Assembly (NCBI RefSeq): GCF_014898055.3
Contig: NW_023601212.1
Coordinates: 56,904,329 to 56,968,328, forward strand
Direction of reading: 5' to 3'
Origin: Talpa occidentalis
Taxonomy: Eukaryota; Chordata; Mammalia; Eulipotyphla; Talpidae
Length of the DNA: 64,000 nucleotides
The notes under the pieces were generated by a model. It was not told where the DNA came from, did not search any database, and saw only the letters and a program-made list of their open reading frames with translations. Of the stretch, positions 23,009-34,911 are shown one piece after another. Positions within the stretch are counted from its first letter, which is position 1, and each line of letters begins with the position of its first letter. A program made the position numbers and the translations under genes.

Positions 23009-24819
23009 CTTACCCCCTGATGTTTATTTTCTTATCTCATTTTTATTGTCTCCTCCCATGGTAACTTTACAATTAAGTTTCCATAACTTTATTGTTATAA
23101 ATATAGGAATAGATGACCTGAAAAATTTTAAATAAGTTTTAAATGAGAAAATGTGTTTGGCATGTAATGCTGAATAAGTGATGTTCATTATAATTATTAT
23201 AGAGACTCGCTGGCACTTCCTGAGAGGTTTCTCTGAATTTCTAATTGAGGAACATTATTTATATGGGAGTAACTTGAACCAGGTGAAATTGACAATGTAA
23301 TATTTGAGGTCTTTATTGGATAAACTCACTAAATTCTATGAGGCTGTATTCCATTCAAAATGAAAACAAACTAGGGATTTTTCCTACATGAGTAAGACAG
23401 TCTACTGAACTGTAGCTTCAATTGTTCCTGTCTGAATAGGACAGTTTCCTAGAACCCTGTTGAGTCAGCATCCTGGCTCCATTCATGTACCTAGAATGAG
23501 ATCAGCTTGAGTTCCAAGTAGGTAGGGATTTATAGAACCTGTTACCTGTGGCAGCCTTGAGTAAGAGAATAAAAAGCCACAGAAGATGGGAAGGTCAGGA
23601 AGAGGGGGGGTGGTGTAACTGAATGACTTCTCATTGACATCCAACAGTGACAGGCCCATGCCAGGCACTTTGTGAACTTTATCGTTGATATTCCTAGTAT
23701 TATGTGACACAGATTAGTTTATATTTCCTTGTTGAAATAAGTATATCTAAGGTTGGCATGGGCTTTAATTTGGAATTTAAATTTAGGACTGTAAGACTCC
23801 CCCCCACCCAAAAAAAAAAAAAAAAAAACAAAGAAAGAAAGAAAAGCTATTTTAACATTCCAGAGAACTTAAACATAGCCTTCCAGAGTAGAGAACCATG
23901 CACTGTTTTAAGCATAGGTGAAATTAAGTAGTGGTGTCAGCCAGAGGACTGATTAAGCACATTTGAAAAGCTCATCTGAAATTGTAGGCTTTGAAATCTG
24001 GCATGATGTAAAGTAGGAAAAAAGCTCTATAGAACCTCAAAGTTGTTTTTTTGGTTTGTTTTTTTTTTTTTTTTTTTTTGAGGAGGCAGAGGAAGGACTG
24101 TTTACAGTCAAATAACTGTAGACCTTTCAATATATATTTTGTTGGAAGGTAATGAGAGTTAAGAGAGTTTAAAGGTCCCCAGGAAAGTAAAACTTGACCT
24201 TGCTTTGTGCACTGGATGCATTAATTTGAATATAAAGCTAATATTTGTTTATCAAATCTCTTTTGACACAATTTTGAAATTTTGCTTCCATTAGAAACAT
24301 ACACATAACTCTGAAATTCAAGGTCTCGAACACAAGGCCTAATAAAAACAACTTTTAAGCATCCAAAACATTCGCTTCAAAGAAGCATTTTGTCTCTGTC
24401 AATATGCAGTCTACAGTGCATTTAATTCTCAGAGGAAACTCCTGTGAGCAGTTGGCTAAATGGGTAATCAATCCCCTGATCTTGCCCAGTTCAATTAAAG
24501 CAAAGCTACAAGAACACAGACACTGTCACCCAAGTGGAGCTGGCGGGTGGAAACTCCCGGCCCAGCTGGGGCAGGCCCTCTTACTCTATTTCCCCTGGTG
24601 GTATGAAGGGCAGGAAAATGGCAGAGGACAGTCCACCTGCCAGTTCCACTTTCCATCTGAGTCTTGTTTTTAATCATGTGCTGTCTTTCTCTTTGCACAC
24701 TGATTCCCAGGTAGGTTGTAGGGGGTAAGTGCCTATGGAAAGGTGGTTGGGAGAGCTAGGGGTTGCAATTATGCAATTATCCAAAAAGGTTTCAAAATTG
24801 GCCTTGTTGAGATGGTGAT
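23009..24819. other. Unassigned sequence with poly-T and poly-A runs
   Basis: No recognised gene. There is a long A-run near 23812-23828 and a T-run near 24060-24079. The segment 24365-24700 is more GC-balanced, contains no repeat I know, and has small frames on both strands (24404-24728) without family motifs. Confidence 0.45.
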
Positions 24820-24858
24820 ATTTGAGCAAAACTTTTTTTTTTAAAGGATTTATTTATT

Positions 24859-25139
24859 GGGCCTCCCCGGTGGCGCAGCGGTTGAGTGATGGGTTGCGAA
24901 GCTGCCCGCAGCCTCTGCAGCGCCGGTTCGATCCCCGCCTGCTCCCCGGCCACCAGAGGAGGGTCCCACATGGCACGCAGACCTCTCCTGCCGCCCGCTG
25001 CTCCCCTCAGCAGTGTACTTCAGTCCTTCTGCCTGCTCTGCTCCCCGCTCTGGCTCTGGTGAATTCTCTCACCCTGCTGTGCATCTGACTGTACCTAGTG
25101 TTTGTATGTACAAATAAATAAATAAATCTTAAAAAAAAA
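24859..25139 (+). mobile_element. tRNA-derived SINE, young subfamily, nested
   Basis: The best-preserved copy here: head GGGCCTCCCCGGTGGCGCAG, B box GGTTCGATCCC, tail of AATAAATAAATAAATCTT plus an A-run. It sits in the tail of the outer antisense SINE. The target duplication 'aaaggatttatttatt' (24843-24858) against 'aaaagatttatttatt' (about 25140-25155) is itself made of outer-SINE tail. Confidence 0.95.
24871..24935 (+). promoter_or_regulatory. Internal Pol III promoter (A and B boxes) of the nested SINE
   Basis: A box 'tggcgcagcgg' at 24871-24881 fits TRGYNNARNNG. B box 'ggttcgatccc' at 24925-24935 fits the tRNA B-box consensus. Both are intact, as expected for a recent tRNA-derived SINE. 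The TCTT before the A-tail is a weakened terminator in this copy. Confidence 0.85.
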
Positions 25140-25406
25140 AAAAGATTTATTTATTTATTTATTTTTACTCAGAGGCATGGGAGGGTGAGAGTTTTCACCA
25201 CAGATAGAACGGGGAGCAGAACAGGCAGATGGACCGAAGGCACTGCTGAGGGGAGCAGTGGGCGAGGCAGGAGCAGTCTGCTGTGCCATGTGGGACTCTC
25301 CCTGGCCGGCTGGGAATCAAACCCACGCTGCAGAGGCTGTGGACAGTTTCACAGCACTGTGCTCAACACACTGCACCACTGGGGAGGCCCCATTTGAGCA
25401 AAACTT

Positions 25407-25776
25407 AATGTAAAAGGAAATGAAGGAGTAAGTTGCATGTCTCTTTGGAGAGATTTACAGAGGAAACAAGTTCAAGCTCCCTAGGTGGAAGGCAAGGAAA
25501 TCCCTAGAGCTGGAATAGAGTGAGTAGGTCTGAATTTCCTAGTAAAGTTCCTATTGAGCTTTTATGTATAGTTTTGATACTAAACTCAAGTCATCACAAG
25601 TGAAACACAAGAGTCAAGAGCTTCTGTTATGGAAGTAAAGATTTAGTTAGAGACTAGTACTCCAAGAAAATAGTAGGACCATATCCTCAATTAAGGAAGG
25701 GGATGAGGTTAAATAGGTTTGGGGGATCAGTGTTGAGAGCAAAGAAGTTAAATTTTATTGACTGAAAAAAAAATTA
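25407..25776. other. Unassigned sequence
   Basis: Single-copy-looking sequence with no recognised element. Confidence 0.4.
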
Positions 25777-26062
25777 AGGGCATCCCTCATGGCCTAGGGG
25801 TTAAGGCTAAGTGCCACCATCTCGAAGGCCTGAGTTTGATCCCCGGTCACGAAGCTACCCACATGGCACAGCAGACCTCTCCTGTCTTGCTCGCTGCTCC
25901 CCTCAGCAGTGTATTTCAGTCAGTCTGCCTGTTCTGCTCCCTACTCTGTCTCTGGAGAATTCTCTCACCACCCCTCCACCCCTGCACCTATGACCTATAC
26001 TCCAGTTCTTCTACACAAAAACAAGTAAATAAAATCTTTAAAAGAAAAAAAAAAAAGAAAAA
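25777..26062 (+). mobile_element. tRNA-derived SINE, divergent head
   Basis: The head is altered (GGGCATCCCTCATGGCCTAG then 'gggttaaggctaagtgccac'), but the B box 'agtttgatccc' and a standard body and tail follow. A short possible target duplication, 'ttaagggca', lies at 25774-25782 and 26067-26075. The 157-codon plus frame here (25758-26231) is a read-through of the SINE. Confidence 0.85.
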
Positions 26063-26075
26063 CAGGTTAAGGGCA

Positions 26076-26864
26076 AAGAAATATGGACATGGCTTAAGTA
26101 CATTAGCTAGTAACCGGACACTTCATGCATCAAGAAGAGGCTTTTCTTCAGGTAACTGGAGTTTGAATGTCCAACCCTCTTCCTCTGGGTTCTCAGTTCC
26201 CAGCAGGTCTTGGAATTCAGCTCAAAGATGATGCTGTGTCTGAAAAAGCATGTCTCAGTAAAATATATTTTTTTTTTCTTTTGCACTCTTAGGAGCTGAA
26301 AACAATTTAACCTCTTAAGTGCAGTCTGTTTCTCAGATTTTCAATAATCATTTGTTGGTATAAAAAGCTGATTAATTCCAAAAAAAGTCCTAAATGAACT
26401 CTTAAAAGATCAGAAAGTACACAGTTTATTAGAACCAAAAGGAGCATTTAGCAGGTTATTCGACTCATAGAAAGTTTAGTCAGGTAGAAATACCAGACTC
26501 ATGACCAGAATTTTATTAAATGTTTGCACTCAAATCAGGCTGCATGCAATAATATATATTGCTCGTTGGTGAAAAGCAGGTGCTCTGATAGACATATCAA
26601 GTTCAAGAACGTATTGTCTATGTTTTTTATCTTCTCAGAATTCACTCTCAGTGAGTACCTGCAACCTAAGAAGATCAAGGACATCTGTATAGCTTCTCAC
26701 TTTTATCTTCACCCGGGCCTGTTTCCACGGGCCTGTCTTCTCACAGGCCCACTCTCTGTGACTCGCGCCCCACGCCCTAGTCTTCTGTGGTATTGCACCC
26801 AAACTTCTTTTACTCTCCACCAGTCTGAAGATTTTCCCATTTGATAAAATCCCATCTTTTACCT
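26076..26864. other. Unassigned sequence, no gene called
   Basis: A 106-codon plus frame (26524-26844) overlaps a 77-codon minus frame. Neither shows a known motif. No repeat is recognised. Confidence 0.4.
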
Positions 26865-26970
26865 TCATATTATAGCAGGAAGTTTTTGTCTCCTCACTGG
26901 TGTATTCTCAGAACCTGGCACTTGCTGGTACTGAGTAAATGATCCATAAACATTTGTAAGTGGAATGAAT
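26865..26970 (+). mobile_element. L2 LINE 3' end fragment, sense
   Basis: The typical L2 3' terminus order is visible: 'gtattctcagaacctggcac', 'tgctggtactgagtaaatga' and 'aaacatttgtaagtggaatg', then 'aatgaat'. Confidence 0.75.
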
Positions 26971-29262
26971 GATAATTCTTCCTTGCCATAAAGCTGAAAT
27001 CATTCCCTTTGATCTGTTTCCAGAGGCAAGGAGAGGCATGTGGGGATGTGGATGGGGAGCTGTCTGCCCTTTCTCCATTCTCTCTCAGTTCTCATTTTCT
27101 TCTCTTCCCAAAGAGCAAATCTTCCAAATGCCCTACCCCTCAAAGCTGCATAGGTATCAAAGTTACCCATCTCCTCCTCAACCCAAACCCTATTTCCTCA
27201 ATGGAGGGCATTTCTTTTGGAAAGATGGAGGAAATTCATCTATCAAAGTCATTTACTTTGATGTTCCAGTAATTGCATTCTGTTCCTTTTGGAAGTGTCT
27301 GAATTTTTGAGAGAAGGCTCATTCATCTACATGATATTTTGATCTCAGGATTATCATAAAAAAAACTACCAGTGAATTTTAAAAGAAGTCAGGTCATTTG
27401 GGAAAATTATGATCTGTTTTCTTTTATGAGAAATATTCTTAGAATTGCTTCTTTGTAAACCCGTCTTTTTGTCCTTTCAAAACCTTTTAAGTGCACTGTC
27501 TCCAGGTCTCATCATGGTTATTTTCAAACATCCATTTTGAGATGTCTCTCTTGCAGCTGAGGTGTTTCTGAGTGACATTCCCATCAGTTCTGCAGGTGCA
27601 TCTGGCCGACCTCTGTGATTGTCCCCATCAGTGCCAGGAGGGGGCCAGCCTGGATTCTGTGATTGCAGGGTAGCAGGCCACCCAGCCAATGGGTTACCTC
27701 TATTTCACTCACCATGTCCTTCAGCTAAAAAATCTTATTTTAAGGGCCATTCAAGGAGCAAAGGATATGGGGACAGAAGTATAGCTTGGCAAATCAGTAA
27801 TTCTATTATTTGATAGAAAACATTTCCAATGGTTTTGGAATCAGGGCAAGATATATGTCTTGAAGTAACTGCAGTGGCTTTCTAAATAGTGGAAACATTC
27901 ACAATATAAGGCTGGATGAACCGGAAATGTAGATATTTTCAAATTTAACTTCTCTGATTTCTTGCCAGATTGATTTCTTTCATTATGGGAACTTACTTCC
28001 ACCTACATACCATTCTAGCCTCAGGAGGTAAGAGACTGATTTAGAGGTCTTAATTTAGGAGCGTCCTGAATTTTCAAGAATTTATTTGTTTAATATTTGA
28101 ATGCCCATATGTGACATTTGGATTAATTGACTTATTTGGGTATAAGTCTTTTATGTCTCAGGTTAAGATTGAATTAGCATTAGCATTGCCACCATTGTGG
28201 ACATCAAACCTAGAGGTACAGATTTGAACACTAGTTTCAGTCCAATCCCCATTTAAGGCCCAAGGTAGCTTGCTATTTCCTGTTTTCTCTGCCTTCACCG
28301 CCAAAGCCTCATCTCAGGAACTTAGATCAAAGGTTTCCTGACACTTTTCTGACCTCATCTCTCTTTGTTCTTCTTTCTTTATTCTCTGGCTAGTGCTCTT
28401 AACAGAGGCATTACTGCTCCACCCCTCCCTGGCTAGAGGGAGATTTGGAATATGGAGAGGAGGGATTTTAACAGTCACTATTACTTGGGGAAAAGTACTG
28501 GCATTTGATGAGTGGGATTTAAGGATGCCAAAAGTCCTGCCATGTGTGGCAGTCCTATAAATGAAGAATTGTTCCCTTGTAAAGGGTCCTCGTGGAAGAA
28601 TATCATTTGTCTGATTACCGTCTCCCTCCAACATCTTTGTAATGATCTCTGCCCTTGCTCATGTTCTTTTTCATCAATGTTTACCCTCTCTTCTTTATGC
28701 ACAATATACCTATTCCCCCTGAGATACCCACTCATGTACCTTTCTGAATCTGTCATTAGAGACTCAATTTTATTTTCACAAATCCATTCCCAATCAAGCC
28801 ACTCCAGGCAGCATCTCACCATAATAAATATGCTTCCTGGCTATCTTGTGCATTGCAGAAGAATCAAGCACATTTTTTGTTTGTGCTTAAACCTTTTTCA
28901 TGTGCCTGTCTTTCCTTCCTGAGCTTTAGAGAGCAGTGTCTCCTGTCTTATATTTTTCCATCTTATATTTAGTCTATTTCTGTAGTCTTGTAATTCAGCC
29001 AGATAGGTTTACTTTCTTTCTCCAAAACATGCTGTGGCTATTGTCCTGGACATTCATTGAGGCCTCCCTTGTAGGTAAGTGTGATGTTGGGACTGAATGA
29101 TAGTCTAAAGAATGAGGCAGTGGTCGGACACATCACTTGAAGGGACACATCACCCCCTAGTTCTGACCCACGAACATTATGCAGTTGCAGCGATTGTTGC
29201 CTTTTGTTACAGTAGCAAACATTACTAACACACATACCATGTACTTACATCTGTGTGAATTA
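26971..29262. other. Unassigned sequence, several small frames, no gene called
   Basis: Small frames at 26969-27310, 27477-27813 and 28314-28922 (up to 136 codons, plus) have no recognisable domain, and the best ones overlap equal-sized frames on the other strand. The 28630-28960 part may be a diverged ancient repeat. This is the longest repeat-poor stretch in the left half of the window. Confidence 0.4.
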
Positions 29263-30321
29263 TTCACATTGCCTAGAATGAGTTGCCTCTTTACATGTTT
29301 AAATTTTCTGCTCCATCTGATACCTAGATTAACTCCTTCCTACTCTATGAAGCTTTCTATAGTTTGAGCAGTCCAGAGTGAATTCTTCTTTCCCAAATTC
29401 TTGAAAATTACACAGATAACTTGACTACTCGATGAGCAAATAATACTAGATCTCACATAGTTTGCTTAGCTTTCTTTTTTTTTTTTTTAGGAATCACATG
29501 GTTTTTTATTTAATTTTTTAAATAATAAATTTTATTTTTATATTCCCCATACATTTGCAACCCCCCCATTCTGACCCCAATCCCTCCCCTCCCGCCCCCC
29601 ACCCCCCCTGAAAGTGTCTCTGGTTCATAGTTTTTTGTTGATTTTGATTTTCACTTTCTTATAGTTATTCATTTTCCTAGTCCCTTATTTAAGTTCTCTA
29701 GATTCCTGATGTGAATGAGACCATCCGGTATTTTTCTTTTTCTTTCTGGCTTATTTCGCTGATCATGATCCCTTCCAGTACCATCCGTGTTGCTGCAAAT
29801 TGCATGTGTTTATCTTTTTTGAATGCTGAGTAATATTCCATGGTATATATGTACCACATCTTCTTGATCCAGTCATCTATTTTTGGGCATTTGTGTTGTT
29901 TCCATAGCTTAGCTATTGCAAATAATGCTGCTATAAGCATAGGGGTGCAGGTGCTCTTTGGAATTGATGTTTCTGTGTCCTTTGGGTAAATACCTAGGAG
30001 TGGAATTGCTGGATCCTATGGAAGCTCTATGTTTAGTAGGTCCAGAAATCTCCACACAGTTCTCCATAGTGGTTGGACCAGTTTGCACTCCCACCAACAG
30101 TGCAGGAGAGTTCCTTTTTCTCCACACCCTCGCCAACATTTGTTGTTGCTAGTTTTTTTATTAAAAAAACTAGTTTGCTTAGCTTTCATGTGTGTTTTCT
30201 ACGTTCTCTGATAAGTGCTAAGGTCTTTCAAGGTAGTACTTTTATCTTATGTTTTATAGTATTAGGGAAAGAAATCATTGTAGGTGCTCAAGAAATCATT
30301 ATAAAATGAATGAATTGACTT
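29263..30321 (+). mobile_element. L2 LINE 3' region, sense, split by a young L1
   Basis: L2 text in order: 'cattgcctagaatgagttgc', 'ctgctccatctgatac', 'aactccttcctactctatga' before the break. After it: 'gataagtgctaaggtctttc', 'aggtgctcaagaaatcatta' and 'aatgaatgaatt'. The L1 at 29475-30171 and its target duplication separate the two halves. Confidence 0.75.
29475..30171 (-). mobile_element. Young L1, 5' truncated, antisense
   Basis: About 0.7 kb of antisense L1: T-run, 3' UTR with 'atattccccatacatttgca' and 'gtgtctctggttcatag', then the ORF2 C-terminus. Minus frames 29940-29698 and 30139-29909 encode recognisable ORF2 pieces (DDWIKKMWYIYTMEYYSAF and [12 protein letters not shown]), offset by a frameshift. 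The 16-bp target duplication 'agtttgcttagctttc' is perfect at 29459-29474 and 30172-30187. The 5' junction carries a small palindrome (30149-30173). Confidence 0.95.
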
Positions 30322-32544
30322 ATTTTACTCAGTTGCTTTTTCTTTTTACATCTCATAGTTTCTTATTGACACAGCTGGCACTGTAATATTGTATTGCTTC
30401 CATAGTTTGAGGTTTGACATTATTTCTTGTTTTCTTGTTTCTCTGTCTGCTTCTCAGTGAGAAATGCTTTTGAAAGAAATTATACCTTCCTACTACTTAT
30501 CTATCATCCTCTCTAGTGCTATTATTTGTTTATGTTTAATACATGGTAGTTGAATAAGTGAATATATAATTCCTTTCACTGAATTCAGGAAATAATATAT
30601 GTAAACTATTCTAACCCTCCTGTTTATAGAGATATCAAAACACAGTATCATATTTCTTTATTTTCTTTGTTATCAGGGGAGTGATCACACAGGGCTGTCT
30701 GACTGCTGTGAATGAGGTCAATCATTATGTATCGACTTTTTGTCTAACAAAAGAAAAGAGTTTTCAGTCTGTAGGATAGTGTGATCATCACTTTTGCTGG
30801 TTTCATCTTTGAGTTAACGTATCCTCGTGCATATAATATTTCTCAAATTGGTGGGGTATTCTGGTTAGACTTTGCTTACAGGGATTTGTTTGAGGAAAAA
30901 CCTATTGAGGCAAAGGCTTTACCAAGAAATCAAAGTTATTGACTCTGCTCTTCTTTCTCCTCCACTGAACCCTGTGACCCATTTAGCAATCAATAGTGAC
31001 CATAAAGAGGAGAAGCTCAGGTCAGGTTTCAGGAGACCTGACCTCTCATTCCAACAGCTTGATCCTTAGCAACCCATTTCTTTCTGGACAACTCTATCCA
31101 CAGGAAATTGGATCAATATATTTCTCACTTCCTTTTGTATATCTTGTTAGGGTCAATGAAGCAATATTAATACCCATCTAGGTAATTTATAACTAAGGGC
31201 CAGCTAATAGGTAAAGATTCCCAAAATATATTGGTCTTAAAATCTTTTTGAATCAATATCAAGCAGATAATTTAAGTCTCTAACTATTCTAGGTTACTCG
31301 GGTATGTCAGGAAGTGGTCCTGATTATTGGCCTGGGTCCTTTGCTCAGAGCCCTGAGTTTTTTTAGCCCTTTAGGGAGCAGATGTCAGGACTCAAGTTCC
31401 TAAGTAGCAAAATGAGAAGGCTTCTTCAATGAGAAAGCCAATAAGGATCTAGGCCAGAGTTCCAGAGGTTGGTTCTGTCAGGTAGAACATGGAAGAATTG
31501 TTAATGGGCAAAATGTCTGAACTCTGTCACTGGGTCTGAACTCTTTTATTGCTCTGGGTCCAGTCACCCATGACTCCAAATGCAAACAAAAGGGTGTAGA
31601 AAAAAAGATTATTCTAAACAACAGGTTAGCAGAGAGGAAAAACTAGCAGGGCAGAGGGAGAGGGATGGTGTGAACTAGAGCTGCCATAATAGGAGCTGGC
31701 CTGCCGTGTCTGAAACTGGGGTGGGTGGCAGCCTGAGACAAAGTCTTACCAAGCCTTGCCATCTCTGGGGTGGCAGAGTGAGGTAGAGGTCTACTGCTAC
31801 TGAGATTGGGGCTATACCCTCCTGGCGTGACCCCAGGGAGCAAAAGGCCCCACACCCCTCTGTTCCGCAAGATAGCTGCTGTCTATAGCAGCTCTGATAA
31901 AGAAAAGGTCATGATTATCACTCCCTATTAAAGACTCACAGAAGAACTGCTCAGCTCCACCCTCTCATGAACAGCCCCCTGGTTCAGGACCTCAGAGAGT
32001 CCAATCATTGTGCAGGCATTGTTTCTCAGAGATAGGGCCTGGTCTATGTCCAGTAATTAGGGGGCAGAGTTCTCTCATCCTGGAGGGAAAATTGAGGTGG
32101 CTTGCACTTAGCCTGGGGAGCTACACTGAACCCATGGAGGACCTGGGGGAAGTAGGCCTCAGCATCACTGGCTGCTCCAATGGGAGGCATTTATAGCAGA
32201 GGATAGGGACAGTAGTGAGGGTAGGAAACATCCAGTGGTTCAGGGCTGGGAGATACAATATTTGAAAAAAGAGTTTTAATTTAAAGGCTGCCAATTCTTT
32301 CTATAAACTGTCTCACTCATTGTGTTTAGTATGTCTATTCAGCTTAAGTACCTGCTTATTATGCACAAGGACCAGACTCATTTCATGTTGGCGTTGTGTC
32401 TATCAGAACATTGTCACAGGGGAAATGTTTAGTACACACCAGCTAGAAGATTGATATCTGTGCTTAGATTCGGTAAGTTTCATTCCAGTTTGTTTCAGAT
32501 TCTGGGACATACTTTCCATACCTGCTTTTGGGTTTTCATTCCCT
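30322..32544. other. Unassigned sequence, no gene seen
   Basis: No recognised repeat or gene. The part 31540-32220 is relatively GC-rich and could be an eroded LTR, but I could not identify ends or a family. Small frames (30872-31181, 31643-31870, 32008-32196) show no motifs. Confidence 0.4.
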
Positions 32545-32960
32545 TCATCATTCCATAATTATTTTATTGTATGCACAGCACTGTTCTAAAAGCTAGAGAT
32601 ACAGACAAATTCACACCATTATTGAGCTTACATTCTTATGATTCTTATGGGAGGAAAACGCATATGTCCATACTATTCCCTGAGACATTTTGTGTTAAAG
32701 CAGCAGCAAAGGGACCAAACAGTAGCAGCAAGGGGGGGAATTACAGGAAATGAGGTCAGAGTTAGCAGTGATAAGGACTAGGATATATTCCAGGTATAAT
32801 GGGGTAGACCTTGGATGAACTTGAGCAAGATCTATTGTCTTCTCAAAAACATTGTTCTGGTTGAAGCCTGGACTATAGATACAAGGGGGCAAGTGTGCCA
32901 TGAGTCTGTTGCTTTGGTCCAGAGAGGAATGGTAGTAATTTGAAATGGTGGGGGTGAGGG
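32545..32960 (-). mobile_element. L2 LINE, antisense
   Basis: Antisense L2 text in order: 'gcacagcactgttctaaaag', 'ctagagatacagacaaattc', 'attgagcttacattcttatg', 'aggaaatgaggtcagagtta', 'ttgctttggtccagagagga' and 'ggtagtaatttgaaatggtg'. No coding frame survives. Confidence 0.7.
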
Positions 32961-33114
32961 TGACCTTCCCCCCAAATCATTTCAATCATTGTCAGAGTAG
33001 AAAGATGATAATTTATTTTATGAATCTGATGGCCTTCCTCAGTGTCTCTGATGTCCTCAGAGCATCCTTTACTTGCCATTATAGAATTATCCTATGTCCA
33101 TATGTCTGTTTCCC

Positions 33115-33240
33115 CCTTGTGAGCCTTCATTTCCTTATCTGTAAAATGGGGGTGAAAACAGTACCATTTCAGATGGTTGTTTGGAGGATTAAATAAGAGA
33201 TGAATTGAGAACAGTGATTGGTACATAGAAAATATTAATA
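33115..33240 (+). mobile_element. MIR SINE, sense
   Basis: The MIR 3' half is clear: 'tcatttccttatctgtaaaa', 'tgggggtgaaaacagtacc', 'gttgtttggaggattaaata', 'gtgattggtacatagaaaat'. Confidence 0.85.
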
Positions 33241-33435
33241 TCTAAAAATAATTGTAAAAATACCAACAATATCATTATAGGATGATGATTATGCTTACAC
33301 AATAATTAACAATACTAATAATTTATGATAAAAATGTTGACAAAATGTCAATAATTATTACTAGCATCACATCTTATTTTTAATAGGTTGTGAGCTCTTC
33401 GAGGGCTGAGACTAGTCATAATAACCCAACTATGA

Positions 33436-33650
33436 TAATAATAATGGCTATTAATAGCTAACATCTATTGAATAACTAATATACGCCAGACACTGAACAA
33501 AGAAATAACATAAATGATCTCCCAAATCCCTATAACTTTTACAGATGGATGCATTCATGTTTAGATAAATAAAACAATTTGACAAAATCACTGAGACTAT
33601 ATAAGTGGCAAACCTACAATTTGACCCTGATTCTAGTTTGACCTCACATC
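33436..33650 (-). mobile_element. MIR SINE, antisense
   Basis: An almost full-length antisense MIR: 'taatggctattaatagctaa', 'catctattgaataactaata', 'cgccagacactgaacaaag', 'tttacagatggatgcattca', 'gtggcaaacctacaatttga'. It lies opposite in orientation to the MIR 200 bp upstream. Confidence 0.75.
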
Positions 33651-33954
33651 AGGCCTCAGTTGTTAACCAGCAGAGGAAAGTGGACCAACACTGAGCACTC
33701 ATGTTTAAGAACTGCTACACACCTCCTCCAAATGTACGTGGTATAGTCAGCTGGTCACCCACAGGCTGCTGGGTCCCTTTTCAGCTTCATTAGCACATTA
33801 TTGAACCTCACTAAGCAGTACCTCCCTAACTAGCTGAGCACTGAGTTGACATGCCTGAAGTAATGTAATAGAGTTTCTCTACTTTTTAAAGTCAACCACG
33901 AATAGTTTCTGATGCCCTACCTCAGGGAAAACAGGGACAAAAGTTTGAACTAAT
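33651..33954. other. Unassigned sequence
   Basis: Nothing recognisable. Confidence 0.4.
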
Positions 33955-33969
33955 AAACAACCCATCCAG

Positions 33970-34268
33970 GGGCCTCTCTGGTGGCACAAGGGGTTAAGTC
34001 TCAGCACTATCAAGCTGTTGGAAGCCATTGCAGCACAAGTTTGATCCCTGGCCAGGGAGCTGACCCACATGGCAAAGCAGACCTCTCCTGCCTCATCTGC
34101 TGCTCCCTCTCAGCAGTGCATTTCAGTAGATCTGCCTGTTCTGCTGCTCCCCACTCTATCTCTGGTGAATCCTCTCACCTTAGCATCTCTGTCCTGCACC
34201 CCAGTTCTTATATGGATAAATAAAGTCAATCTTACGGAAAAACAAAACAAAACAAAAACAAAAAAAAA
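33970..34268 (+). mobile_element. tRNA-derived SINE, older subfamily
   Basis: Head 'gcctctctggtggcacaagg', B box 'gtttgatccc', body ending 'accccagttcttatatggat', then an expanded (AAAAC)n-like tail. The target duplication 'aaacaacccatccag' is perfect at 33955-33969 and 34269-34283. Confidence 0.93.
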
Positions 34269-34479
34269 AAACAACCCATCCAGCCTTGGTTGTAATGTTA
34301 AGTTCTTGGTCAAGAGATGAAAAAGCCCACGATTTTTAAATCATGTTGACTAGCTCCTGGGAACAATATTGCAACAAGTAAAGCAGCTATCAAAACAGAC
34401 TAAAATTACTGACCCTGAAGGGCTCAGTGTCCTAATAGTAAAGGCGAAAGATATCTCCACCAGAAAAACAGGAAAAGGG

Positions 34480-34665
34480 AGCAAACACTAATTAAGCAGC
34501 TGTTACATACTAAGTATTTTACATATACCTGCCCCTCTAATGTAATTCAATCAATTAAAGAATATACTGTTTACTAAAAAGGCACAGAAAGGTCTATAAG
34601 TTGCCCAGCATCATAGAACTATGTGGCCCTGAGCTACCAGTATGCTTTTAGTGTCCCGCAACTCT
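34480..34665 (-). mobile_element. MIR-like SINE, antisense, diverged
   Basis: Weak antisense MIR landmarks: 'aattaagcagctgttacata', 'ctaagtattttacatatacc', 'aggcacagaaaggtctataa', 'gttgcccagcatcatagaac'. Confidence 0.55.
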
Positions 34666-34687
34666 GCCTTGTTTGTTCAAATCCATT

Positions 34688-34895
34688 AAGTCTCAGTTTA
34701 CATCATTTTATTAGGAAATTTCCACACCTTGCCATATCCTCTGTTATAATTTCATCCTGACTGTTTCGCTGTCATCATTTTATAATTAGCTTCATTTGTT
34801 GTTCCCCTGCCCACCTTGTAAACCTTGAAAGGGGGTGTCCAAGAACTCATATAGTTCTGGCTTAAAGTAGCTGCTCAGTAAACAGTTGTTTAATT
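34688..34895 (+). mobile_element. L2 LINE 3' end, sense
   Basis: 'ctgcccaccttgtaaacctt', 'gaaagggggtgtccaagaac' and 'aaagtagctgctcagtaaac' then 'agttgttta' follow the L2 3'-terminal order. It ends at the SINE insertion point. Confidence 0.65.
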
Positions 34896-34911
34896 AGCTG
34901 TCTCATCTTTA

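Larger units (their letters stand above)
24836..25391 (-). mobile_element. tRNA-derived SINE, antisense, split by a second SINE
   Basis: The outer element: T-run tail at 24836-24858, resuming at about 25141 with 'agatttatttatttattt' and ending in the head 'accactggggaggcccc'. The target duplication 'atttgagcaaaactt' at 24820-24835 and 25392-25406 encloses the whole 556-bp interval, so both halves are one insertion later opened by the inner SINE. Confidence 0.93.

Noticed and set aside
25758..26231. 157-codon plus-strand open frame, the longest in the window
   Set aside because: It runs through a SINE body and its A-rich tail, and the same protein-like words recur at other SINE copies.
28314..28922. 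136-codon plus frame opposite 106- and 113-codon minus frames
   Set aside because: Open frames on both strands in the same place suggest low stop density by composition. No domain is recognised.
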